From: Bradyrhizobium sp. CER78
Lineage (GTDB): Bacteria > Pseudomonadota > Alphaproteobacteria > Rhizobiales > Xanthobacteraceae
Direction of reading: 5' to 3'
NCBI RefSeq assembly: GCF_029846235.1
Contig: NZ_JARVWP010000010.1
Location: 124,001 to 188,000 of the forward strand
DNA: 64,000 nt
This document shows positions 16,824 through 26,173 of the stretch, in pieces (position 1 is the stretch's first letter; each line of letters begins with the position of its first letter). The notes under the pieces were generated by a model. It made no database searches. It saw only the letters and a list, made by a program, of their open reading frames with translations, and had not been told where the DNA came from. The position numbers and the translations under genes were made by a program.

Positions 16824-17909
16824 ATGGCCATTCGTTTCGGATATTGGATGCCGCTCGGCAGCGGCGGCTTCGTCATCAGCAACGTTCCGCAGCGTACCGA
16901 TTGGACACTTGACTACAATGCCTCCCTCGCGCGCGAGGCCGAAGAGCTCGGCTTCGAATATGGCCTGGCGCCGGCACGCTTCATCGCAAGTCATGGCTGG
17001 GAGCTGCAGCAGGAAGCGATCACCTGCACGGCGGTGCTCTCGGCTCAGACCAAGCGGCTGAAACTCATCAGCGCGATCCACACCGGCTTCTGGCATCCTG
17101 CGATGATCGCGAAGGTGGGCGCTACGATCGATGTCTATTCCAAGGGGCGGTTTGCCATCAATATCCTGACCGGCTGGTTCAAGGACGAGTTTCGCGCCTT
17201 CGGTGAGCCCTGGCTGGAACATGATGAGCGCTACCGCCGCTCGGAAGAATTCATCCAGGTGCTCAAGGGGCTCTGGACGCAGGACCGTTTCACCTTCAAG
17301 GGTGATTTCTACAGCATCAATGATGCCTGGTTGAAGCCGCGCCCGATCTCGCAGCCCTATCCGGAGATTTTCCAGGGCGGCAATTCCAAGGCCGCGCGGC
17401 GGATGGCTGCGAAATATTCGGATTGGTACTTCCTCAACGGCACGACGGTCGAAGGCGCTAAGCAGCAGATCGACGAGGTCCGCGCGCTCGCCAAGGCAGA
17501 AGGGCGCACCGTCAAGTTCGGGCTCAACGGCTTCATCATCCAGCGGCCGACCGAGCGGGAAGCGCTCGAGCAGCTCGAGGCGATCGCCGCAGGCGCCGAC
17601 CCCGAGATCGTTCAGGCCTTCGCCGAACAGGTGAAGCAGGCCGGCGCATCGACTGCGGACAAGATCGGGATGTGGGCGGACTCGAGCCACGCCAATCTGG
17701 TGCAGCCCAATGACGGCTTCAAGACTCGCTTGTTTGGTCCTCCCGAGCTGATCGCCGAGCGCATCCGCGCTTACGAGGCCATCGGCGTCGACATGATCCT
17801 TTGCGCCTTCCTGAATTTCACCGACGAACTGCCGGCGTTCGGCCGCGAGGTGATTCCGCTCTTGAACTCGGCCAAAGCCAGCAGAGCCCATGAGCCTGAA
17901 CCGGCTTGA
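16824..17909 (+). CDS. sfnG: FMNH2-dependent dimethylsulfone monooxygenase (SfnG-like)
   Basis: A 361-residue bacterial-luciferase-like monooxygenase. The sequence follows SfnG closely: FGYWMPLGSGGFVIS at the N terminus, QRTDWTLDYN, then NILTGWFKDEF and WLEHDERYRRSEEFI. SfnG oxidises dimethyl sulfone to methanesulfinate with FMNH2 from a separate reductase. ATG 16824 has CAGGAG upstream; the longer frame to 16548 lies in the previous gene and was rejected. It is the last gene of the run starting at 10408. No sfnR-type sigma-54 activator or SsuE-like reductase is present nearby. The substrate could be another small sulfone or sulfonate. Confidence 0.82.
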   Translation: MAIRFGYWMPLGSGGFVISNVPQRTDWTLDYNASLAREAEELGFEYGLAPARFIASHGWELQQEAITCTAVLSAQTKRLKLISAIHTGFWHPAMIAKVGATIDVYSKGRFAINILTGWFKDEFRAFGEPWLEHDERYRRSEEFIQVLKGLWTQDRFTFKGDFYSINDAWLKPRPISQPYPEIFQGGNSKAARRMAAKYSDWYFLNGTTVEGAKQQIDEVRALAKAEGRTVKFGLNGFIIQRPTEREALEQLEAIAAGADPEIVQAFAEQVKQAGASTADKIGMWADSSHANLVQPNDGFKTRLFGPPELIAERIRAYEAIGVDMILCAFLNFTDELPAFGREVIPLLNSAKASRAHEPEPA

Positions 17910-18141
17910 GGCGGCCGTAGCGGAATGTGGAAAAGGAATGAGCTGCGGACGTATGCGAATACAAAACAAAGCGCGCGCAAAGTGAACGATCAGCAACGCG
18001 CGCGTCACTATTTTCGCAGCTTGCTCGACACGTCGGAACCGACGACGCATCATCATCACGCATCGACGGACACCGCGCCGGTCGTTGTAACGGTTCTCGT
18101 TGATCAACTTTGAATCATCAGATTGGGACTGGAGCTTCGAA

Positions 18142-19170
18142 ATGAGCAAATCGGAACGACGTCACAAGGTCAGCCGGCGTACTTTCCTGCGGGCGACGGG
18201 TGCTGCGGGGCTCGTGGCATCCGGCGGCATCGCGGCGAGCAACGTCTATTCGCCGGCGATCGCCGGTCCGGCGCCGAAAATCAGGTTGGCCTGGACCGAG
18301 GTGGCCGCCTGCCACTCGCCGCTTGGCTTCGGCCTGGCGAAGGGGATCTATGCCAAGCATAACATCGACGTTGAGCTGTTTTACCAGGGAGCGAGCGGCC
18401 AGACGTTGATTCAAGCACTGGCGACGGGCAAGGCCGACGCCGGCGCCGGCCTGATCGGCGACTGGCTGAAGCCGCTGGAGCAGGGATTCGATGTCAAGCT
18501 ATTCGTCGGCTCGCACGGCGGATGCCAGCGCCTGCTGGCCTCGCAGGCGTCGGGGATCAAGGATGTTGCGGGTCTCAAAGGCAAGACGATTGCGAGCTAT
18601 GATGTTGTTTCGCCGCCGAAAGTGGCTTTCCAGGTGACGCTCGCGAAGGCGGGCATCGATCCGGAGACCGACGTCACGTGGAAGGTCGTGCCGTTCGATC
18701 TGGTCGGCGAAGCCGTCAATCGCGGCGAGGCTGACGTCGCGGCCCATCTCGATCCCTGGGCCTACTCGATCGAGAAGAAGTTCAACTTCGTCAAGATCGC
18801 CGATACTCAGACCGGCGTTTATCAAGGCCATACCTGCTGTGTGCTCGGCGCCAACGGCCCCTTTCTGAACGCCAACAAGGACGCGCTGCGGCGGCTTGCC
18901 GAGGCCAATATCGAGGTCCACGAATACACTGCGAACCATCCCGACGAGGTTGCGGCCTGGTATCTCGAAACACTGAAGCCTGCGGGTTTGACGCTAGCCG
19001 AGCTCACCGAAATTCTCGGAACTCTGGTCTATCACGATCATCCGATCGGGCAGCCACTGGTCGATCAGATCAGGGTGACGGCGGAGGACCTCAAGCTCGT
19101 CAAGGTGCTGGACTCCTCGACGGATCCGAAGGCCTTCGCCGAGCGGGTTACCGTGAACCTGCTCGGCTGA
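18142..19170 (+). CDS. SsuA/NMT1-like ABC substrate-binding protein
   Basis: A 342-residue binding protein with a Tat signal peptide (SRRTFLRATGAAG at residues 10-22, cleavage near AIA-GP). The mature part has the NMT1/SsuA layout: PLGFGLAKGIYAKHNIDVEL, then GKADAGAGL and the segment GEADVAAHLDPWAYS. It starts a three-gene importer with the permease 11 bp and the ATPase about 1 kb downstream. ATG 18142 follows CTGGAG by seven bases; the in-frame ATG at 18100 lacks a ribosome site. The family carries sulfonates, taurine, nitrate, thiamine precursors or phthalate. Location next to sfnG favours a sulfur compound, without proof. Confidence 0.87.
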   Translation: MSKSERRHKVSRRTFLRATGAAGLVASGGIAASNVYSPAIAGPAPKIRLAWTEVAACHSPLGFGLAKGIYAKHNIDVELFYQGASGQTLIQALATGKADAGAGLIGDWLKPLEQGFDVKLFVGSHGGCQRLLASQASGIKDVAGLKGKTIASYDVVSPPKVAFQVTLAKAGIDPETDVTWKVVPFDLVGEAVNRGEADVAAHLDPWAYSIEKKFNFVKIADTQTGVYQGHTCCVLGANGPFLNANKDALRRLAEANIEVHEYTANHPDEVAAWYLETLKPAGLTLAELTEILGTLVYHDHPIGQPLVDQIRVTAEDLKLVKVLDSSTDPKAFAERVTVNLLG

Positions 19171-19180
19171 GATTGGCACA

Positions 19181-20173
19181 ATGAGCGAGGCGCAAGCGCT
19201 CGATGGCGCAGCCCAGGCGCAGCTGACATCGTTTCGACGGCTGTGGCGCGACGGCTTCTTCGCAGCGTTCTCCTGGGGGGCGGCTGCACTGGTGACGATC
19301 GGGCTGCCCGACGTCGTTCCCTGGGGAAGTGCCGGTCTGTTCGCCGCGATCACCGGCGCACTTGCTGTGCTCTTCGTCCTACTGTCACCGGTCGTCTACC
19401 GGCTCGGGCGCGCTGGCGAGGTCATGATCCATTACGGCCCATGGCTCGTCGCAATCGGCGTCTGGCTCGCCCTTTGGGAGCTCTCCACCGCAAAATCCGG
19501 TTGGCTGCCGAAGCCGTTCTTCTCTCCGCCACACGGGCTGCTCAACGTCTATGTGGCGGACGGAACGCGCCTGTTGATCTGCATCGGCTATACGCTGAGA
19601 TTGTGGTCGCTCGGTTTCCTGTCGGGCGTGGCCGTCGGCTATGCCACCGGCGTGGCGCTAGGTTGGTCGAAACGATTCAGCTATTGGGGCATGCCCTTCC
19701 TCAAACTGATCGGGCCTGTGCCCGCGACGGCATGGATTCCCTGCACATTCTACTTCTTCCCGACCACGTTTGGAGCAAGCGTCTTCATCGTTGCTCTGGC
19801 GTCCGGCATTCCGGTTGCGATCTTGACCGCGTCGGGCGTCGGTTCGGTCAACCGTTCTTTCTACGACGTGGGGAGAATTCTGGGTGCTGACAATCGCTAT
19901 TTGATCCGTCGGGTCGCAATACCCGCGTCGCTGCCCCACGTCTTCGTCGGCCTTTTCATGGCGCTCTATTACTCCTTTGCGGTGCTGGTCGTAGCGGAAA
20001 TGCTCGGCGCGAAATACGGTCTCGGCTGGTACATCCAGTTCCAGACGGCCTATTCCGGCTACGCCAACGTCTATGCCGCCTTGATCATCATGGCCGCGCT
20101 CTGCGCCGGCATCGTCCGCCTGCTGTTCGTCGTTCGCGACCGCCTGCTGCGCTGGCAGGAGGGATTCATCTGA
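19181..20173 (+). CDS. SsuC-type ABC permease with N-terminal extension
   Basis: A 330-residue permease of the nitrate/sulfonate/taurine class. The core from about residue 84 has the coupling loop region (ASGVGSVNRSFYDVGRILGADN) and final helices of SsuC/TauC. Usual relatives have 250-280 residues; the extra 80 residues at the N terminus contain about two further hydrophobic segments. The stop overlaps the ATPase start by one base (TGATG). It is the channel for the importer whose binding protein is encoded 11 bp upstream. Confidence 0.88.
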   Translation: MSEAQALDGAAQAQLTSFRRLWRDGFFAAFSWGAAALVTIGLPDVVPWGSAGLFAAITGALAVLFVLLSPVVYRLGRAGEVMIHYGPWLVAIGVWLALWELSTAKSGWLPKPFFSPPHGLLNVYVADGTRLLICIGYTLRLWSLGFLSGVAVGYATGVALGWSKRFSYWGMPFLKLIGPVPATAWIPCTFYFFPTTFGASVFIVALASGIPVAILTASGVGSVNRSFYDVGRILGADNRYLIRRVAIPASLPHVFVGLFMALYYSFAVLVVAEMLGAKYGLGWYIQFQTAYSGYANVYAALIIMAALCAGIVRLLFVVRDRLLRWQEGFI

Positions 20174-20961
20174 TGCCGAGCGTCCCGCTTGCCTCCAGGA
20201 GTCCCGAACTCGTGAGCTCCGCGATCGATATTCGAGCGGTAAGCCATCAGTTCAGCCTGTCCGGTTCGAAGCTGCCGGTCATCGATGCGATCGATTTCAG
20301 CGTCGTGCCCGGAGAATTTGTCGCGTTGTTGGGGCCGTCGGGCTGTGGCAAGTCGACCTTGCTTCGCCTGATCGCCGGTCTCGAGTTGCCGAGCAACGGC
20401 TCGATCCTCGCCGACGGCCTGCCCGTGATACGCCCCGATCCGTCGCGCATTCTGGTCTTCCAGGACCCGACCCTGTTTCCCTGGACAACGGTCTGGAAGA
20501 ATGTGGCGACCGGCCTGGAGGCACGAGGGGTGCTCAAGCAGTCCCACGCGCGGGTGGACGCTGCCCTGTCGCTCGTCGGTCTCAGCGAATTCGCCGCGGC
20601 CTATCCGCATCAACTCTCGGGCGGCATGGCCCAGCGCGCATCGCTGGCTCGGGCGCTCGTGAACGATCCGAAACTGCTGCTGCTCGACGAGCCGTTGGGC
20701 AAGCTCGACTCGCTCACGCGGCTGACGCTGCAGGCCGAACTGGTTCGCCTATGGCAGCGTAACGGCTTTACCGCGATTCTCGTCACGCATGATGTCGAGG
20801 AGGCGCTGCTGCTGTCGTCGCGCATCGTCGTCCTGAGCGAGCGGCCCGCCCGCGTCAAGGCCGAGTTCCAGTTCGGCAAGCCTTATCCGCGGCATCGTGA
20901 CGATCCTGAGCTCGTCGCGCTACGGCGGAGAATTCTCGACACACTCGGCCTTGCGACCTGA
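20173..20961 (+). CDS. SsuB/TauB-type ABC ATPase
   Basis: A 262-residue ATPase with Walker A GPSGCGKST, the Q-loop context VFQDPTLFPWTTVWKNV, signature LSGGMAQRASLARAL and Walker B LLLLDEPLGKLD. VTHDVEEALLLSSRI holds the switch His. LFPW and the D-loop form are typical of nitrate/sulfonate/taurine importers. It overlaps the permease stop by one base and is followed by a small membrane protein in the same direction. Confidence 0.92.
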   Translation: MPSVPLASRSPELVSSAIDIRAVSHQFSLSGSKLPVIDAIDFSVVPGEFVALLGPSGCGKSTLLRLIAGLELPSNGSILADGLPVIRPDPSRILVFQDPTLFPWTTVWKNVATGLEARGVLKQSHARVDAALSLVGLSEFAAAYPHQLSGGMAQRASLARALVNDPKLLLLDEPLGKLDSLTRLTLQAELVRLWQRNGFTAILVTHDVEEALLLSSRIVVLSERPARVKAEFQFGKPYPRHRDDPELVALRRRILDTLGLAT

Positions 20962-20971
20962 GGTGAGGTCG

Positions 20972-21253
20972 ATGCGGCATGCACGAACTTGTCTGGTGCT
21001 GGGCATCGGCGTTCTCGTGCTCGCAGTGCTCTGGTGGTGGATCACATATCGTGATGTGGTCGGCTATGCCTATTTGTCGACGCGCGAAGCGGGCTTTTGT
21101 CTGGTCGGCCGCTCGGATCTTTGCGATTTGGCGCGGGCGCTCTGCCGCGGGACGCATCCCGCGATTGCGCTGGGCTACTGGTGGGGTACGTTCTGGATCG
21201 GTGTTGCAATCGCTTCGCTGAGCCTGGCATTGCCAGCACAGCGGCAGTCGTGA
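20972..21253 (+). CDS. Small two-helix membrane protein of unknown function
   Basis: A 93-residue protein with two hydrophobic segments, about residues 8-24 (VLGIGVLVLAVLWWWIT) and 67-87 (ALGYWWGTFWIGVAIASL), joined by a loop containing three Cys. The ATG at 20972 follows GAGGTGAGG by about four to eight bases and lies 11 bp after the ATPase stop, so it is probably the last gene of the importer operon. I do not recognise the family. It could be a transporter accessory subunit, but nothing in the sequence shows this. Confidence 0.6.
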   Translation: MRHARTCLVLGIGVLVLAVLWWWITYRDVVGYAYLSTREAGFCLVGRSDLCDLARALCRGTHPAIALGYWWGTFWIGVAIASLSLALPAQRQS

Positions 21254-21471
21254 TGGCCTCTACCTACCTCGCTTGTTGGACCCGATCGATTCATGAACGA
21301 TGTGGGTCGCGCCTCCCAGCTGCGCGCGAACGAGGGGATGACGCGTTCGCGCATGCGTACGTGGACTACTGCAAGATATTGTCACAGCAAAATCGCGCAG
21401 GCGTTTTTCGGAGTGCGGGACGAGCGCGACCATGACACCGGCCGGCCGGCTCTCCGCGCAGTTGCCCTTCG

Positions 21472-22581
21472 TCAAACTCCCATCATTGCGCCGAGTGTCT
21501 GCAGCCGCCTGCGAACGCCACCGTCATCCTCGCGCGGGAAGAAACTTCCGGCGCGAATTTGGCTTGGCGTTGAACCGGTCGCGTTCTTCAGAAACCGGCG
21601 CAGGCTCCTCGCGTCGGAATAGCCGAGCTCCGCCGCGATCGCCTCGACGCTGTCATCGGAATCTCGCAATCGGCGAACCGCGGACTGCGCCAGGGTGCGC
21701 TCGCGCGCGTGACGAAATCCGCCGCCGATCCCCAACCGCCGCCGTAGTGTTGACGTGCTGACGCCGGCATCTTTGGCAAGATCCTTCAACCGCGGCCGGC
21801 CGCCGTCGCGTAGACCCCCGCAGCCATTGAGCGACAGGTCTTCCGGCTCGACAAAGTCGAGCCACAATCGAAAGCACTCCCAGTGCGGGTTGGCCCCGGC
21901 CCGACCCGTGCCGCGCCTGCCGAGCAGGGCGCGAGCAAACCGCATGCCGGTGACGGCCCCGTGACGGACAGGAGCACCGAAGGCGAAGTGACGTTGGCCG
22001 AGATTGAAGTGAAAGGCATCGCGGGTCGTCACATCGACGACCGGCATCGCCGTTCCGAGAAAGTACATGCAATGCATGAACACCCAACTGAGGTAGATAT
22101 CCTCGAGCAGAACCGCATCCGCGTCTCGTGCCGAGTCAGCGCGGACATTCAGGATCGCAAGGTCGCTTGTGGTTTTGAGCTCGATCTGAACGGCGCTGGA
22201 CGCAGTTTTGTAGAGCCGCCCGACTGACAGGATCGCGTCCTCCAGCGTGGCGCAACCAAGGGCTACTCTCAGCCCGAGAGCCGTATAGACGGGATCGATG
22301 CGGGCGCGGGTCAAGCCATGGGCCGCATCGCTGATCCCCAGCGCGGTGTTCAGACACAGCAACAGATATTGCGCCGGACCGACTACGTCGCGGTTGTCCC
22401 CGTAACGCAAGTCGATCAGCGATGCCGCCATCATCTGCTCGAACGGCAGGCCTTGGCGAACCACGCCGCTGACGTGCCGGGTGATCCAATCGAAGGGCAT
22501 GCGCTGATGCATGAAGCCTCGCAACCGTCGAGCGGTGGCGCCGATCCTAAGCGGAAACGGGGAGGGTCGCAATTCGCTCAA
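21472..22581 (-). CDS. AraC-family transcriptional regulator
   Basis: A regulator of up to 369 residues. The N-terminal part (about 20-200) resembles the AraC-type ligand-binding domain seen in OruR/ArgR-like regulators. The C-terminal 90 residues carry the double helix-turn-helix: GVSTSTLRRRLG and then ELGYSDARSLRRFLKNATGSTPSQIR. The first codon at 22581 is TTG; the ATGs at 22512 and 22500 are alternatives. It is divergent from the esterase-like gene at 22709, 127 bp away, and probably controls it and/or itself. Inducer unknown. Confidence 0.82.
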   Translation of the reverse strand: MSELRPSPFPLRIGATARRLRGFMHQRMPFDWITRHVSGVVRQGLPFEQMMAASLIDLRYGDNRDVVGPAQYLLLCLNTALGISDAAHGLTRARIDPVYTALGLRVALGCATLEDAILSVGRLYKTASSAVQIELKTTSDLAILNVRADSARDADAVLLEDIYLSWVFMHCMYFLGTAMPVVDVTTRDAFHFNLGQRHFAFGAPVRHGAVTGMRFARALLGRRGTGRAGANPHWECFRLWLDFVEPEDLSLNGCGGLRDGGRPRLKDLAKDAGVSTSTLRRRLGIGGGFRHARERTLAQSAVRRLRDSDDSVEAIAAELGYSDARSLRRFLKNATGSTPSQIRAGSFFPREDDGGVRRRLQTLGAMMGV

Positions 22582-22708
22582 GCCAGGATCAACCGGCTGC
22601 TCTCATGTCTCTGATCGCTTTTGTCCCTCCAATCTGCATGTCTCGGTCAGCGCGGGACATCGGGCTACCGGCTACGCTCGGAATTAACTTGGTAGCATGG
22701 AGCATCCG

Positions 22709-23689
22709 ATGGATCAGATCACCCCGCAGCGCCAGCGTCGGCCGGAACTTGAGCAAGCCTTCGCGCATCTCGCCGGGCTTGCCGCCTCGGCTGACCTCAG
22801 CGGGATATCCGATCCGCTCCTGCAATTCGTTGCCGTCATCAGAGCTCTGATGCCGCGCTATGGCGACGTCGGTGCGGCACCGGCCCTCGACGGCGTCGAG
22901 GTTGTGCCGGTGGACGCCGGTGGAGTGCCGGCGGAGTGGGTGATGGCGCCGGGGGCCGATCTTGCACATCGCCTGGTCTACATCCATGGGGGCGGGTGGG
23001 TTGGTGGCTGTCCTCGCGACTACCGAGCCATGGCGGGTACGCTGGCCAGGCTCTCCGGCGCGGCCGTTCTAATGGTTGATTATCGTCTGGCTCCGGAGCA
23101 TCGCTTTCCCGCCGGCCTGGACGATTGCGTCACTGCCTTCGGCTGGGCTTCGCTCCGTGGGCCTGACGCGCACCGGCAGAGCCGAAAGAAGCCGCAGGGG
23201 CATCTAAGCTTGATCGGCGACTCAGCAGGCGGAAATCTGGCGGCGGCGACCTGTCTGGAACTGGTGGCCAAGGGCGCGCGCGTGCCCGACCGCCTAGTGC
23301 TGATCGCGGGCACGCTCGACAACCAGTCGCCAGTCGACCGGGCTGGAATAGACGACCAGGTTGCGACGGTGGAATCTCTTGCCACCGCCACCGCCGCGTA
23401 TCTCGGTCCGGGCGGAGATCCGTCGGATTATCGCGTCTCGCCGGTTCGTGGGCCGCAAGCGCTGCTTGCTGGATTTCCACCCACCTTGTTGCAGGTGAGT
23501 GCGATCGAGACGCTCGCCTATGACAGCCGAAATTTCGCAGCGCGGCTCGCGGACGCGGGCGTGCGGGTCAATCTGAGCATCTGGCCGGAGCTTCCCCACG
23601 TCTGGCACGCTTTTCTTGGCTTGTTTCCCGAGGCGATCCAGGCGTTGCAGGAGATTGCGGCGTTCGTGAACGGGGGCATCGATCGCTAA
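22709..23689 (+). CDS. Alpha/beta hydrolase, hormone-sensitive-lipase family esterase
   Basis: A 326-residue esterase/lipase of family IV. The oxyanion-hole motif HGGGWVGG lies near residue 95, and the nucleophile elbow GDSAGGN gives the catalytic Ser. SAIETLAYDSRNFA and LPHVWHAF hold the expected Asp-region and His. ATG 22709 has TGGAG six bases upstream; ATG 22697, four codons earlier, is also possible. It hydrolyses short acyl esters by family knowledge; the substrate is unknown. The divergent AraC-type gene is its likely regulator, and it ends 61 bp before a convergent gene. Confidence 0.85.
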   Translation: MDQITPQRQRRPELEQAFAHLAGLAASADLSGISDPLLQFVAVIRALMPRYGDVGAAPALDGVEVVPVDAGGVPAEWVMAPGADLAHRLVYIHGGGWVGGCPRDYRAMAGTLARLSGAAVLMVDYRLAPEHRFPAGLDDCVTAFGWASLRGPDAHRQSRKKPQGHLSLIGDSAGGNLAAATCLELVAKGARVPDRLVLIAGTLDNQSPVDRAGIDDQVATVESLATATAAYLGPGGDPSDYRVSPVRGPQALLAGFPPTLLQVSAIETLAYDSRNFAARLADAGVRVNLSIWPELPHVWHAFLGLFPEAIQALQEIAAFVNGGIDR

Positions 23690-23750
23690 ACGGCAAATCA
23701 CGCTGAAGTCTTCGGTCCCTTTGCGGGCTCGCGCGAGAGCGATTTTCTCA

Positions 23751-25361
23751 TCAACTATCGAGCCACGCGTCGGAAAAGTCCCCCGCGGTCAGGTCGACGC
23801 TGTTGTAAAGATTGCGCACGCGTGCATTGCTGACGAGGGTTGTCTCCAGCGCCACCAGGGGCAAGGCTGGCAGGTCATCACTGGCGATCTTTTGGATCTG
23901 CCGGAATTGATCCGCGCGCCGCGCTTCGTCGCGTTCCGTGGCCGCTTGCCGGAACAGCTCATCAACCGTCGGGTTATTGTAGTGGGCCGCATTGACATAG
24001 GGCAGTGGGTGCTTGATTCCGTCGGACCAGTAGATCCGCTGCATGCCGACCGTCGGGTCGAACAGCAGGCCGAGCCCGTTGAGGTTGATGTCGAAATCAC
24101 GGTCGTAATAGACCCGCTTGATAAAGGTGCCGAGATCGCCGTCGAGGATGTCGACGCGGATGCCGGCACGACCGAGGGCGGATCGCAGGTAGCCGGCAGT
24201 CGCCTTGAATGCGGCCCCGGGAATGAAGGTCAGCTTCAGCGCAAACCGGATGCCGCCGCTTCCGCGTTTTAATCCCGCCTCATCGAGAAGGCGATTGGCC
24301 TCGTCGAGATTGAAGGGATGGTCGAAGCTCGTCGGGTCGAAATAGGATGAAAGCACTTCGGGAATCGGCGAGCGAATCCGGCTGGCATATCCGTAATAAA
24401 TCCACTGCCGGATGAAATCGCGATCGATCGTGCGCGCGATGGCATGCCGCACGGCGCGTTGCGCGAGGTATTGGTTGTCGAGGCTGAATTCCAGCACGGC
24501 GGCGTTGTTGAGATAGGCATCTCGCTGCGACGAGACGACAAGCTTCCCGCCCTCTGCCAGCCGCTTCACATCGCCGAGCGAAATGCTGCCGCTGGTGTCG
24601 GCTTCTCCCGTTTCAAGCGCCGTGGAAGCTGCGGCCGGATCACCAACGAACTTGACCACCACCCGATCCAGAAAGGGCCGCTCGGGCCGCCAATATTGCG
24701 GGTTCCGGCGCAGGCTGACGTGGCTGCCGCGCTTCCATTCCTCGAAGACGAATGGTCCGGTCCCGATCGGTGCGTTGTTGTTGGGGCTGCCGTCGAGATT
24801 ATCGGGTTGATAGGCGTGACGCGGAACGATCGGCGATTCCGCAGCCGCGAGCGCCTTCAGGAAGTAGGGTGTCGGCTTCGACAGCTTCACCACGGCGGTC
24901 AGCGCATCAGGCGTTTCGACACGATCGAGATTGGCGAAGCTGATCCGGCCGCGCGGCCCGACCTTCTGCAGCGCTTGCAGCGAAAACTGGACGTCGGCGG
25001 ACGTGAAGCCGGCGCCATCGTGCCATTTCACGCCGGGACGCAAGGTGAAGGCATATTCGAGTCCGTCTCCACTCGACTTCCAGGCCGTCGCCAGAAGCGG
25101 ACGCGGTGTGAAGTCTGCATCGTAAGCCAGCAGACCTTCGGTAATTTTGGTGCTGATATTGCGGGTCTGTGTGTTGGTGTCGAGCAAGGGAACGAGCGTT
25201 CGCGGTTCTCCCTGCGTGACGACGGTCAGCGTCCCGCCGCGCCGCGCTTCGGCCGCGAGCGCAGGCGAGCCGGCGAGCGGCAGCGCGAGCGCGCCGGCCC
25301 CCGCCTTAAGGACACTTCGCCGATCAATGAGACCGTGGATACGATCGTAAGTCGTCACCAT
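23751..25361 (-). CDS. Peptide-type (SBP_bac_5) ABC substrate-binding protein
   Basis: A 536-residue periplasmic protein with a Tat-like signal (DRRSVLKAGAGALALP, ending near ALA-AE). It has the DppA/OppA/NikA layout: GTGPFVFEEW, SPIVPRHAY, RRNPQYW and FDPTVGMQRIYWS. It overlaps the upstream SsuB-type ATPase by 38 bp and so belongs to an SsuABC-type operon. That is odd, because peptide-type binding proteins normally work with DppBC-type permeases. It is closely similar to three other binding proteins in this window (49167, 58714 and 60584) and less so to the one at 37696. Ligand unknown. Confidence 0.88.
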   Translation of the reverse strand: MVTTYDRIHGLIDRRSVLKAGAGALALPLAGSPALAAEARRGGTLTVVTQGEPRTLVPLLDTNTQTRNISTKITEGLLAYDADFTPRPLLATAWKSSGDGLEYAFTLRPGVKWHDGAGFTSADVQFSLQALQKVGPRGRISFANLDRVETPDALTAVVKLSKPTPYFLKALAAAESPIVPRHAYQPDNLDGSPNNNAPIGTGPFVFEEWKRGSHVSLRRNPQYWRPERPFLDRVVVKFVGDPAAASTALETGEADTSGSISLGDVKRLAEGGKLVVSSQRDAYLNNAAVLEFSLDNQYLAQRAVRHAIARTIDRDFIRQWIYYGYASRIRSPIPEVLSSYFDPTSFDHPFNLDEANRLLDEAGLKRGSGGIRFALKLTFIPGAAFKATAGYLRSALGRAGIRVDILDGDLGTFIKRVYYDRDFDINLNGLGLLFDPTVGMQRIYWSDGIKHPLPYVNAAHYNNPTVDELFRQAATERDEARRADQFRQIQKIASDDLPALPLVALETTLVSNARVRNLYNSVDLTAGDFSDAWLDS

Positions 25362-26172
25362 GTGGCAAGCTTCCCGTTGTTGCGTGTTGAGGACGTGCGG
25401 CCTGTTCGCGCAACGTCGCCAGGATCGACCGTTTCAACTCGCCGAACGAGGGCATCGCGACGATCTCCTGATAGGCGCGCGGCCGCGGATAGGGGACGAT
25501 AATCTCTTCGACGATGCGGCCAGGGCGGCCGCTCATGACGGCGATGCGGTCCGACAGGAACAGCGCTTCCTCGATGTCGTGCGTGACAAACAGGACCGTG
25601 GAGCGGCGTTGCTCGCGTGCGGCGAGCAGCAGCTCTTGCATCGCGAGCCGGGTCTGAGCATCCAGCGCCCCGAATGGCTCGTCCATCAGGAGGAGCAGCG
25701 GCTGCGATATCCAGGCGCGGGCGATTGCGGCGCGCTGGCGCATTCCACCCGATAGCTCATAGACGGCATAATGCTCGAAGCCGCGCAGGCCCATCATTTC
25801 GATCAGCTCCTGCGCCCGGGGTCGATATTCGGACGCCGGGCGTCCGGCCAGACGCGATGCGAAGGTGATGTTGTCGATGACGGACAACCACGGGAACAGC
25901 GTCGCTTCCTGAAACACGATGCCGCGATCAGGGGACGGGCGACCGACCGGCTTGCCGTCGATCGTCACGCGGCCGCGCGTGGGGTGCTCGAAACCAGCCA
26001 GTAGGTCGAGCACGGTTGATTTGCCGCAGCCGCTGGGTCCCAGCAGGCATACGAATTCGCCTTCGCCTACGCCAAGCGATAGTCCGTCGAGTGCGATGGT
26101 CTCGCGTCGGGCGCGCCGGTCTTCGAAGCGCTTCTCGACGTTTTCAAGCACGATCAATGGAGAGGTCGTCAT
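25324..26172 (-). CDS. SsuB/TauB-type ABC ATPase
   Basis: A 282-residue ATPase with Walker A GPSGCGKST, VFQEATLFPWLSV, signature LSGGMRQRAAIARAW and Walker B LLLMDEPFGALD, then THDIEEALFLSDRI. These mark the nitrate/sulfonate/taurine class. Its 3' end overlaps the start of the peptide-type binding protein gene by 38 bp, and it starts two bases after the permease stop. The last 20 residues (rich in His, Pro and Ser) look like a read-through tail rather than part of the fold. Confidence 0.92.
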   Translation of the reverse strand: MTTSPLIVLENVEKRFEDRRARRETIALDGLSLGVGEGEFVCLLGPSGCGKSTVLDLLAGFEHPTRGRVTIDGKPVGRPSPDRGIVFQEATLFPWLSVIDNITFASRLAGRPASEYRPRAQELIEMMGLRGFEHYAVYELSGGMRQRAAIARAWISQPLLLLMDEPFGALDAQTRLAMQELLLAAREQRRSTVLFVTHDIEEALFLSDRIAVMSGRPGRIVEEIIVPYPRPRAYQEIVAMPSFGELKRSILATLREQAARPQHATTGSLPHGDDLRSYPRSH

Positions 26173-26173
26173 C

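Noticed and set aside
23728..23737. Palindrome CTCGCGCGAG between convergent genes as a bidirectional terminator
   Set aside because: The stem is short with almost no loop and only a weak T run; not convincing as a terminator.
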